Shown here one piece after another: positions 41,575-50,006 of a stretch of 64,000 nucleotides of DNA. The translations under genes were made by a program, and so were the position numbers. This DNA comes from Luidia sarsii (Eukaryota; Echinodermata; Asteroidea; Paxillosida; Luidiidae). The DNA lies in NCBI GenBank assembly GCA_949987565.1, contig OX465109.1, positions 14,463,400 to 14,527,399 of the forward strand, written 5' to 3'. Under the pieces are notes generated by a model that was not told the origin of the DNA, did no database searches, and saw nothing but the letters and a program-made list of their open reading frames with translations. Position 1 is the stretch's first letter; each line of letters begins with the position of its first letter.

Positions 41575-41845
41575 GATTCCCTCTTTGTTCTGTCCGATAG
41601 ACACTCACAGATCCCTCTTTGTCCTGTCCGAGAGAGATTTGCGGGCCCCGCATTACCCCTCGTCGTTCTGTCCAATAGAGGCGTGTAGGTCCCTGATTAT
41701 CCCCCTCTTTGTTTGGTCCGATAGAGACGTGCAGGTCGCTCATTACCCCCTCATCGTTCTTTCCAATAGAGACGTGCAGGTCCCTGATTAAGCCCTCTTT
41801 GTTTTGTTCGATCGAGACTAATGTCCCCTTGACTCGGACTTGTAG
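41575..41845. repeat. 45-bp iteron array, right arm (mirror)
   Basis: Mirror of 38605-38875; core on the minus strand GACCTGCACGTCTCTATTGG. It lies upstream of the 164-codon gene at 41947. Confidence 0.85.
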
Positions 41846-41946
41846 TAACAACTCACCTAGCACCGATTCAACGTACCCTGTCACCCTCGCAGACGATCAT
41901 TACGCGTTCCATCTTCGGACTGAACACAACTGCACCGGCCTACAAT

Positions 41947-42441
41947 ATGAACAACTACGAAGAATTTTCCCACCAGAACCGTCTCCAATACCTTTTGGAG
42001 AAGTATGAGCAAGATATTGAGGACGGACATTCATGCACCCACCTCGAGCAAATCAGACGGAAGATCAACACCCTTGTGGGGTTACTTCAATATGAGGGGC
42101 TCGTCACACATCATCTTTTTATTTCAGCAGAGGAGGCTTGCTTCCGCTACAGTCAACCCATAAAAAACACAGACGAGGTATTTTCCCCTGCCCGGCTCTT
42201 CGACCTTGTGTGGAGGTACGAAGACGAAACGGAAAACCGCTACCCGTATCTCCACCTCGAAGAGTTGCGGAGCAAAATAAATCTCCTGGCCACCCGTCTG
42301 CTCCAACGAGGCATCATCAGGCAAGATCCTCGCATCTCGGAGCAAGAAGCCCGCCGACGTTACCGGAAATTCAAGAAACCGTTTATCGACCTGGAGATGT
42401 TCCTCTGTCTCAGGAAAATGGGCTGTGGAAAGTTCATCTAG
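41947..42441 (+). CDS. 164-codon novel protein with internal duplication, right-arm copy
   Basis: Intact frame from MNNYEEFSHQNRLQYLLEKY to CLRKMGCGKFI, stop TAG at 42439-42441. It is identical to the left-arm product apart from Lys for Asn in RYRKFKKPF. Two about 70-residue repeats are visible, each with FSxxRLxxL, YExxxE, HLExxRxKIN and ISExEAxxRY landmarks. No intron is needed. The perfect histone-type stem-loop 28 nt after the stop suggests a replication-linked, non-polyadenylated mRNA. Preservation of both copies suggests that the gene was functional when the element inserted or that insertion is recent. Confidence 0.78.
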   Translation: MNNYEEFSHQNRLQYLLEKYEQDIEDGHSCTHLEQIRRKINTLVGLLQYEGLVTHHLFISAEEACFRYSQPIKNTDEVFSPARLFDLVWRYEDETENRYPYLHLEELRSKINLLATRLLQRGIIRQDPRISEQEARRRYRKFKKPFIDLEMFLCLRKMGCGKFI

Positions 42442-42468
42442 CCGGATAAATCTTTAACCAACCCAAAC

Positions 42469-42484
42469 GGCCCTTTTCAGGGCC
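42469..42484 (+). terminator. Histone-type 3' stem-loop, right arm (perfect consensus)
   Basis: GGCCCTTTTCAGGGCC fits every position of the metazoan histone consensus GGYYYUUYUHARRRCC, with flanks CCAAAC before and ACCACA after (histones: AAA...ACCCA). In histone mRNAs, SLBP binds this hairpin and U7 snRNP directs cleavage just downstream. A purine-rich histone downstream element is not obvious here. Confidence 0.75.
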
Positions 42485-43204
42485 ACCACATTTTCTTCCT
42501 CATCGCCCGTTTGCCCATGTAAAGAACGATGACGTCACCTTTTAATGAATCATTAGTTCTGAATTCTTTTTATAATTGTTGTTGTTGTTATTACATGTAA
42601 TTCATTTATATCTTGTGAGAGCCTATACCCGAGACTGCACTAATCCATTCTTCTTCTTTTTTTCTTTTTTTCTTTTTTCTTGACTTGTGATTTTGAAAGT
42701 TGTTTGATTTTGATGAATCATTGAGTTCTGAATTCTTTTTATAATTGTTGTTGTTATAACATGTAATTCATTTATATCTTGTGAGAACCTATATCCGAGA
42801 CTGTACTAATCCATTGCATTGTCAGATATACATTTGTCAAGACCTGCCCCATCACACACATGCCTGTTTTGGCCATTTTGTTATTGTTGTTACACGTGTA
42901 GAAGAGTTGAATAAAATACTTCAAACTCTAAATCGCCCGTTGACCACATAAGGAATGTTCTGGTGAGTTCCGGTTGGTTTTAGGCACCCGTTTCGCGATT
43001 CGACCGTTATTTAACCCAACTCCCTTGTCGCAATTCGTAGCTGTTGTTTGACTTTTTTGTTCCTTTGTCTGTTTGGGTGTGGTTTGTTTGTTTGTTTGTT
43101 TGTTAGAAAACGCTGGGGGAAAACAAAAAATAATAATAATAATTTTAAAAAGGCAACAATGCAATACAAAATAGCCGTAGGCCTATGCGTCCACCATTAC
43201 CGCA

Positions 43205-43330
43205 CCACGTACATCACCACCCGCACATCCGCACCACCCGCACCAACCGCACCACCCGCACATCCGCACCACCCGCATCACCCGCACCACCTGCACCACC
43301 TGCACCACCTGCACCACCTGCTTGCACCAC
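43205..43330. repeat. Right subterminal CGCACCACC repeat
   Basis: Mirror of 37141-37265 with CATCCGCACCACCCGCACCA units and CTGCACCAC units nearest the end. Confidence 0.85.
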
Positions 43331-43370
43331 CAAAAGGGGTGCAGATCGGTCACAACATACTACTATGGAA

Positions 43371-43963
43371 AGTCTGCAAGGTTGCGTGTTGTTGTACCTG
43401 ATAGGTACAGGCGAGAATTTATTGACGAGCTGCATGGTGGCCAGGTAAGTGGCCACCTAGGTCTGAAGAAGACCCTGGCGAGGGTCCGGCAGCGGTGTTT
43501 CTGGTCCGGTTTGACCGCCGATGTTCGGTCCTGTCTTCGGCTGTGTGATAAATGTGCTCGGAGAAAGTCCCCTCCGAAGAAACGGATTGCACCATTGCAG
43601 CAGTACCATGTAGGTGGAACCCTCGAGAGGGTTGCCATGGACCTCATGGGTCCCTTGCCTAAAACGGAGGCAGGGAATCAATGGATTCTGGTCGTTGGTG
43701 ATTATGCAACACGTTGGTTGGAAGCCTATGCCATCCCAGATGCAAAAGCCGAAACCGTGGCGGCAAAGTTTGTCACGAAATTTGTCTGTAGGTATGGATT
43801 GCCACGAGAAGTCCACTCCGATCAAGGCACGAATTTCGAATCCATGGTGTTCGGAGAAATGTGCCGTATTTTGGGTATAAGCAAAACAAGAACAACTGCT
43901 TATAATCCCAAATCAGATGGGTTTCAACAAAACCCTTATCAACATTGTGGCTTCGATGATTGA
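43371..43963 (+). pseudogene. Gypsy integrase, N-terminal and catalytic part, catalytic Glu deleted
   Basis: ELHGGQVSGHLGLKKTLARV and CLRLCDKCARRK form the HHCC zinc-binding domain. MDLMGPLPKTEAGNQWILVV has the first catalytic Asp, and EVHSDQGTNFESMVFGEM the second. At the third position the sequence reads KSDG directly joined to QQNPY/FNKTL: a short deletion removes the residues around the expected VERFN, including the catalytic Glu, and shifts the frame at about 43920. Confidence 0.88.
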
Positions 43964-44507
43964 CCCCCATAAAGGCCAAAGAGATTGGGACAGGTGTCTG
44001 TCGTTTGCAACTAGCGCATATCGTTGTGCACCTCAAGAGACAACCGGGGAGTCCCCGAACATGTTGATGTTGGGCAGAGAGGTGACTCTCCCGTGGGACT
44101 TGTTGGTTGAACAGACCCGTTCAAGGGAAGTGATGGCAAGTACAGATTTTGCCGAACAGTTGAGAGATGACATTCAGCAAGCACATGAAAGAGCGCGTGG
44201 GTGCCTTAAAAGAAATGTGCGACGGCAGAAGAAGAATTATGACAGACGTGCAGCAGACCTCCGCCTAAAGGCAGGCGAGTTCGTCTGGCTGTATACTCCA
44301 GCGAAAAAGAAGGGAGTTTCCACCAAATTACAGTTGAAATGGGAGGGACCCTTTCTGGTGTTGAAGAAGCTCTCTGATGTGGTGTACAGAGTACAACGGA
44401 GTAAGGGGTCCCGGCCGCGGGTAGTGCACGCGGACAGATTGAAACCGTACCAGGGTGACCCAATAGAGTACGTCTTGGGGTCCTGGGCGGAAGGTTCCTC
44501 CAGATGA
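43917..44507 (+). CDS. Gypsy integrase C-terminal part with GPY/F domain
   Basis: FNKTLINIVASMIDPHKGQR, RDWDRCLSFATSAYRCAPQE and TTGESPNMLMLGREVTLPWD follow the catalytic core. AGEFVWLYTPAKKKGVSTKL, WEGPFLVLKKLSDVVYRVQR and VVHADRLKPYQGDP make the GPY/F module. No chromodomain follows. The first codons come from a frame shifted relative to the catalytic part. Confidence 0.85.
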   Translation: MGFNKTLINIVASMIDPHKGQRDWDRCLSFATSAYRCAPQETTGESPNMLMLGREVTLPWDLLVEQTRSREVMASTDFAEQLRDDIQQAHERARGCLKRNVRRQKKNYDRRAADLRLKAGEFVWLYTPAKKKGVSTKLQLKWEGPFLVLKKLSDVVYRVQRSKGSRPRVVHADRLKPYQGDPIEYVLGSWAEGSSR

Positions 44508-44695
44508 ACCCACAGCAACTGAGGTAGCTCAGTCATGTGATGGCCCCTCAGCAGAGGCGCCAATCGAGACAGTAAATTGTGAAGGAGGTGGAGTATCGGT
44601 CCTATCAGAGGGCCAGACTACTGGAACCACGGAGGATGGTAATGGCCCCTTCTTTGAGGTGCTACTCAGAGATAAGTGTGCGATTCTGAGTTGTC

Positions 44696-45460
44696 ATGTT
44701 CACGTGTTTCCGGTGCAACAAAGGCTATCAGCAGAGCAGAGGGTTGGCTAGGCACCGACGTCTGGTGCATGGCCCAGCGATGTACTTGTACTGTCGGCGC
44801 TGCCAGTACAGCGATCCCAGACGTGATAACCTCCGCCGGCACTACCGGGAGATGCATGGAGGTCATAATTTATGTCCGACCTGGCGGACATTAAGCTGGA
44901 ATCTCCCCGGGCTGGGCTAAACCGAAGGGCTTCCCATGATGGTGCATGGGCACAAGTGAGTAAGCGGGAATGGCGGAGAGAGAGGGCAGCAGTGGCGAGC
45001 CCTGCTGCTAAGGAAGCCCACTCCGAGCATGCTCCCCCAAGCCTCGTCAGAGGCTGGAGACCTCCAGTTGAAAACCATGGAGACCTCCAACGAGCCCCCC
45101 GCGACCCCAGAGGCACCAACGTCCCCATCAGCGATCAGTCTTTTCTCCATCTCTCCCCTGAGACCCGATCCATCGGTCGTCCCACCAACAGAGGTACCAG
45201 CGGCTCCGCGCTCTGGAAAGCCCAAGGGGATGATCGCGATGATGCTCGAGAGCCACGACTCGTAGAGCACTTCGTCCGAGGAGCAGCAACCGGAGGAGCA
45301 ACCGGAGCAGTCCGAGGAGAAGCCACCGGTGGAGGCAGTTGCTACGATCCGGCAGCACACAGTTACCGTCACGATCGTGGACAACGTCGTGTGGTGCGCC
45401 GGGAGGAGAATAGTAAGGTTTTCCGGAAGCGAATCCCCGTCGATTGGTAAATCGTAGTGT
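44696..45460 (+). pseudogene. Extra gypsy ORF: two C2H2 zinc fingers plus Pro/Glu-rich tail
   Basis: FTCFRCNKGYQQSRGLARHR...H and YCRRCQYSDPRRDNLRRHYR..MH are two CX2CX12HX4H fingers (44699-44862). After a frameshift near 44870 the frames continue with SKREWRRERAAVASPAAKEA and, in another frame, TSNEPPATPEAPTSPSAISL, a TAG at about 45264, then EQQPEEQPEQSEEKPPVEAV. It sits between integrase and 3' LTR, the position of env or accessory ORFs, but encodes a nuclear-type factor, not an envelope. Its function is unknown. Confidence 0.65.
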
Positions 45461-45994
45461 AAGAAAAAAAACCTGTAGGGACTGTGATTTTCAGACACCT
45501 AATCACGAACTCAATCAGTGTATATTTTTGATTTTGACTTGATTGTCAGGGAAATATTTTTTGCCTTCTTGCCTTACATTCAACCCAACTGTATTTTTGT
45601 ATCATGATTGTTGTTTTGAGTCATGGATAGCTTAAGAATAGCGATCGTTTGGAAGTCTTGAAGCCTTAAGCGTTGGGTATTTTCATAGTTGTGCCTAAGA
45701 CGGGTATAGTTGTAAGTGCTAACAACCAAATAATATATTTTTTGCATTATTTATATACGTGTATAACAGTTTTATGAGCCAAATGTATTCTGTATGTGTT
45801 ACATGTACCGGGTATTATTTAAACTTGCCACATCTTTCCGGTGAAGTGACCTAAGACATGGGTATCGCGATCGTACTTAGAAGACATTGGTTAATTTGTT
45901 TTTGTAAGACAGTTTGTAAGTCACGCTGTTGCTTTGTAGTAGTAGTTGTCGAGTTTGTTGCGAACGGGGACGTTCGAGGCCTATCAGAGGGCAA
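45461..45994. other. Gypsy 3' internal non-coding region
   Basis: AT-rich, no gene seen. The polypurine tract before the 3' LTR is weak (AGAGGGCAA directly before 45995). Confidence 0.6.
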
Positions 45995-47003
45995 TGTGGC
46001 GCAACAGCGGGTAGGACTGTTGGAGTGTTGGTAGTTTGTAGTGTAAAAACCCCTGTATATAGTGGAGTCGTCCGGTCACGGGATCGCAGGCTGGGTGCCT
46101 GAGAGTGGCTGGACGAGGGAATAGGATTTAGTGTGCAGCGAGTGCATGCATGGGGCAGAGCGAAGTTCGGAGTGATTCCGACAAGTTGGCCTAAGCGAAG
46201 GTCGGAGTGATTCCGAGAAGTGGTCGAAACCCTATCACTGTGGAGGCACGGGCGTCTGGTCAACGTCAGAGATATGTGGTAAGTGCTTGGAAGTTTGTGT
46301 TGTCTACACCCTTTCATTTGACCTTTGTGTTGGGCATTTAAAGTAAATGGCCCGTTTGTACTGCGTTTTGTGTGCAGAGAATGTTGTTTAAGGGGCCCGT
46401 GTGACTGAATGTGCGTCTTGCGGGAAGTTTTGGGCCCAAGTTGGGGGAATAATCGAGTGGGTTTATTCTTGTGTACTGCATGTACTGGTTGAGCGGAAAG
46501 GCTGTGGTCGAGTTACTGGACACGCTGAGTGGGAGAGTGACTCTGAAGCCGGCCCCTCAAAGTAGCCTCTCAAAGTAGCCCCTCAGAATAGCCCCTCAGA
46601 ATAGCCCCTCATTGAGGTGCTGGTAGCCCCTCAAAGTGGCCCTTCAAAGTAGCCCCTCATTGAGGTGCCGTGGTTCGGGGTGAAGTGTTATATAGTACTA
46701 GTTGCAAAGAAAGATTAGCCCCTCATCTGGAGATCTGTAAATACATGTAATTGTTTTATTGTTATAGACCAATAAATAGTTTGGCTGTGTTTGCATAGTA
46801 AAAGAGAAAGTGTTCCGCGTTCCTTCCATTCTGAGTCCAACTCGTCTGATTTATAGGAGATCCAAAGAACTGACTGCAATTAAGGGGACGGTATACTTCC
46901 ATCCCAACGGAACCGTTCCTAGCCGCTCAGGGACTTACGGTTTATAGAGGCCGTCCGGCACGCACTCCTTTACCCCTCATAGGAGAGGAGCTGGTGCGCC
47001 ACA
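45995..47003 (+). repeat. Gypsy 3' LTR, 1009 bp
   Basis: Matches the 5' LTR along its length with scattered substitutions. It is shorter mainly because the minisatellite (46552-46670) has fewer units. Ends ...GCGCCACA. Confidence 0.92.
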
Positions 47004-47115
47004 GTAGTCCATGTAGTAGTACTACTACTAGTACTAGTAGTAGTGCTACTACTACAAGTACTAGTTATACTAGTGCTAGTACTAGTGCAGTACTACAAGT
47101 ACTACATGTACTTCA
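47004..47115. repeat. TAG/CTA and GTAC simple repeat
   Basis: GTAGTAGTACTACTACTAGT-type self-complementary microsatellite directly abutting the gypsy 3' LTR. Confidence 0.85.
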
Positions 47116-47344
47116 TGGGGTTGTACATGTACAACTTGCACTATGAAAAAAAAAAATACATTGTACAGTACACGAGTAGGCGTAGTGTAATTTGTACATG
47201 ACTGGTATGTGTATGATGTACATGTAACTGTTACTGTAACTTTGTATTTTGTAAGCCCTCCATCTTTGTTTTTCAGTAGGCCAAGGCCAGGATATTCAAA
47301 GAGTAGGCTATACCCTAGTTACATGTACACACAGTGCTTTTTTA

Positions 47345-47931
47345 CTTCATGTACCCGGTGTCACGGTCTCATCTATCCGCCGTGCTCGGATATCTGGAAT
47401 GCGACCAAACGCCCCGAACGTATGTGCAGTAATGCCATGTATATGCTCACTTTAGGGCCGTGCTGAGTTCCTACATCAAGTAAAGGTGAAGAAATTTGCA
47501 TACACACGCATGGGTCACATACTGCGGTTGAGCAGGCTACGGTCGTACGAACCCATGTACAGTACATGTACATTTACAATTACATGTACACTGTACTTGT
47601 AATTTCCTAAAAAAAATTATGCATTTAACTCAATTTGCTTGCTGTAGGTTGTTAATTTATTTGGCGCTGCTGTATAATAAATGCCATGTATCTCCAGACT
47701 TTGCGATTGCTCAACCGCTGACTACCACTGAGCGCGCAATGTACCATCTGTGTACGTACAGTACATGCATGCACATCACATGCCCACGTACGTACGTGTG
47801 TGTGTGCCTTTTGAGAGATCATCACGCCGGATAACTGAGCGCGTTACGGTAACGCGCTCAGTGCTCAATTATCCAGTGCGCTCTTCCGGATATCCGAGCA
47901 CGGCGGATAGATGAGACCATGACACCGTATG
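47345..47931. mobile_element. MITE-like element, about 585 bp, 42-bp inverted ends
   Basis: GGTGTCACGGTCTCATCTAT...GCTCGGATATC at 47349-47393 is inverted at 47886-47928. No coding region. A 13-bp perfect hairpin (CTGAGCGCGTTAC / GTAACGCGCTCAG, 47836-47862) lies near the right end. No target duplication recognised. Confidence 0.6.
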
Positions 47932-48026
47932 TATGTGTAGTTTATTGGGTCAGTCCATGGAGGAAGGACAGAAAGAAAGGGAAGGTTTTTAGTTGAAAAC
48001 CTACACCGTAAAATGGTGGGGAAAAA

Positions 48027-48353
48027 GATTAAATCCACAATAGACCACCTAGGCACATATTGTTGTGTAGACAATAGGTCTCTAGAGGCATTTTCTGGCA
48101 CAACCACTTGCCGAAAAAATTTGACTCACAGTTTTACCCAAAATCGTGATAAATCTGCATGTGTGCACATACTGTATGTGTAGGAATAGAGAAGTGCATG
48201 TTTTGTACACAGCTACATGTGTACATACTGACCATCACTCAGTTGGCACAGTACACATCTAAAATCATTTTCTGTCCAAGTGTCTGTGCGAGACAATTGT
48301 TTTTGTCTACATGACAATTTAGTGGTCTATTATGGATTTAAATAATCTTGTCC
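48027..48353. repeat. Short inverted-repeat (MITE-like) segment
   Basis: ATTAAATCCACAATAGACCAC (48029-48049) is inverted at 48331-48351 with a few changes. About 325 bp, non-coding. Confidence 0.4.
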
Positions 48354-48489
48354 ATCCAAAAAAGCATGGGATTTGTAATAGTTCTGTATGCTTGCCAGTT
48401 CAAGTTTTGTTAAATTAGTTACTAAACATAATACATGTATTAAGCATTGCATGTTCAGTGCTTTGCCTGCTGAAAAAAATATGTAGCTT

Positions 48490-48560
48490 GGGCAAGATTT
48501 GAACCCGTGACTAGTGCTTTCTCGTACATGTACTCCCTTACTTTGTGACCTCAGGCACAG
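48490..48560 (-). mobile_element. Possible tRNA-derived SINE fragment
   Basis: The minus strand has a B-box-like GGGTTCAAATCT (48507-48496) and a tRNA-like approach (CACTAGTCACGGGTTCAAAT), but no clear A box. Low confidence. Confidence 0.3.
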
Positions 48561-48897
48561 TGAGTGTTTACTGGTCGGCAGTGGGGTAGTAGTCTAGAAC
48601 CATAAAAAAAAAAGGCCTTTCACACGACTGCAATTTTGCACATGTCCCTTGCGAAATGATCACATACATTTGCAACATTTGATAAAATGTACCTTGTGTG
48701 AACAAATATTTAACAAAAGTCCAGACCTACATGTACATGTACTATAAAATCTTCCACTAGAGGAGGATTTCTCAGCAGAGGTGAGAAATCATTCTGGGAA
48801 AGGAACCCTTGGTTTTTTTTAATCAGACATCCTCTGCTAAATGTGTACAATTGTTTTTGTGAACTTTGTCATTATGCATGGAAGATCAAAATGGTTG

Positions 48898-49012
48898 GCT
48901 TTTCTGTCTCAAAGGAAAAGGCATATTTTTTGTTCTGATTTTTTTTTCTTTGGCTTTTCCGTTTCAACGAAAAGACATATTTTTTGTTCTGATTTTTTTT
49001 TTTTTCTTATCT
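48898..49012. repeat. Tandem duplication of about 55 bp
   Basis: GGCATATTTTTTGTTCTGAT and GACATATTTTTTGTTCTGAT with matching upstream CTTTTC..T.TCAA.G.AAA occur in tandem. The Lys/Glu-rich minus-strand frame across it is a by-product. Confidence 0.75.
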
Positions 49013-49999
49013 CCTCTTCTTCTTCGGCCCCAAATCCCATAGGCAAAGCACAGGTGCATTCTAATAAGTTTTTTAGCAATATGGAAAGACCGTTCTTAAC
49101 CAAACTTGGTCGAAACATTGTCCCTGAGGTGTATTGGTGCCGCACACAACGACGCTAATATTAAGTCATCATTTGTCACGTGACAGCACTTCAAACGGGC
49201 AAATTTTCAAACTCCATTATAAGCAAAAGTGCAATTTCGTTTGGTTTAAATTTTGCACTATATCTATAGTTGTCCTATTAGCATTGCCTTCATTTTGACA
49301 CACTCGGCATAGGAAAAGCCATTTGTTCTGTCTTAGACAGACAACAATTCTAGTTACATGTGTTACCTTTTTAGCCTATGCTGGAATATTTTGTTCCACC
49401 TACATGTGTGTGTACATGTATCTTGGCACTGGCTTCCGTTTCTGTCAGTTACATTTTGGACAATGTCTGACCCAACTCAAGCATTATGTACCATTCCATC
49501 CATCATTGCTTGTGTCCTCTCCTGCCCAAAAAGGTTTATAAGTAAAATTGTTTCGTCATAGTCCACCAATTTCTTGATTTCTGATTTTTTTTTTCATCTG
49601 GCCTCAAGGAGATTGTACACTTACAGCTGAACTGCAGGGGACCGTGCAGAATTAGCCATTTGAAAGACTTACATTTACATTTATGTACGTGCTACTGTAG
49701 GTTACCAGTTAGGTATGCTCTCAATGGTAATTTTTTTGTCATTTATCCATGTGAAAAGTTGTAAAATCAGTCAAGCATGATAACAAATAAACCACCAGCA
49801 CCAGGAAAACATATCTGAAGTTTTTTTAATTTTTTTTTAATTTTTGGTGTTAAAAAGGCTTAGAATGCAAGGAAGGGGTGCCAAATGTCACTGCAAGGAA
49901 AACCAATGTCTTGGGAGGGGGGCACAGGGTTGCCTGAGGATCTGATCATGATTGGCTTACCTGTTGCCAGGGCTGTTCCTGTGCAGCAAGCAGTCTATA
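49013..49999. other. Intergenic sequence
   Basis: No gene or repeat boundary seen; poly-T and TACATG motifs only. Confidence 0.4.
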
Positions 50000-50006
50000 G
50001 TATAAG

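Larger units (their letters stand above)
37119..43364. mobile_element. 6,246-bp palindromic Polinton-like element
   Basis: It starts AGTAGTATGTTGTGACCGAT and ends with the exact reverse complement. The left arm 37119-39969 and right arm 40470-43364 are near-identical reverse complements, with a few point differences and indels (for example about 28 bp extra near 42499-42526). They are separated by a 500-bp loop. Each arm has, from outside in: a GTGGTGCGG subterminal repeat, AT-rich sequence, CRE-like TGACGTCA, a histone-type stem-loop, a 164-codon gene, a 45-bp iteron array, a GCTCATTTT repeat and a zinc-finger/acidic gene. No integrase, DNA polymerase or capsid gene is present, so it would depend on a helper. 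Alternatives: an inverted dimer arisen during replication of a linear viral genome. Confidence 0.85.
37113..43370. other. 6-bp target duplication ATGGAA flanking the palindromic element
   Basis: ATGGAA at 37113-37118 and 43365-43370. Removing 37119-43370 rejoins GATGATGGAA to AGTCTGCAAG and restores the gypsy pol reading frame across the site, which proves the boundaries. A 6-bp duplication with AG...CT ends is the Polinton/Maverick signature. Confidence 0.92.
32306..47003 (+). mobile_element. Ty3/gypsy LTR retrotransposon, split by a 6.2-kb palindromic element
   Basis: Two LTRs (32306-33453 and 45995-47003) begin TGTGGCGC and end GCGCCACA. A tRNA-Leu primer site follows the first LTR, then gag, protease, RT, RNase H, integrase and an extra zinc-finger ORF. 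Without the insertion (37119-43370) the element is about 8.45 kb. Flanks GTAT and GTAG are an imperfect 4-bp target duplication. Several frameshifts and stops indicate an inactive copy. Gene order PR-RT-RH-INT is that of the Metaviridae. Confidence 0.93.

Noticed and set aside
37113..43370. 8-bp target duplication ATGGAAAG for the palindrome
   Set aside because: ATGGAAAG also fits the raw sequence, but the AG belongs to the exact 12-bp inverted end AGTAGTATGTTG. A 6-bp ATGGAA duplication makes both ends symmetric and restores the gypsy frame.
44872..45498. Separate host genes after the gypsy integrase (192-193 codon frames on both strands)
   Set aside because: They lie between integrase and the 3' LTR, are frame-shadowed versions of one Pro/Glu-rich gypsy ORF, and show no independent start or splice signals.
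32302..47007. Clean 4-5-bp target duplication for the gypsy element
   Set aside because: The flanks are GTAT and GTAG; one mismatch, and the right flank is a microsatellite, so the duplication is only tentative.
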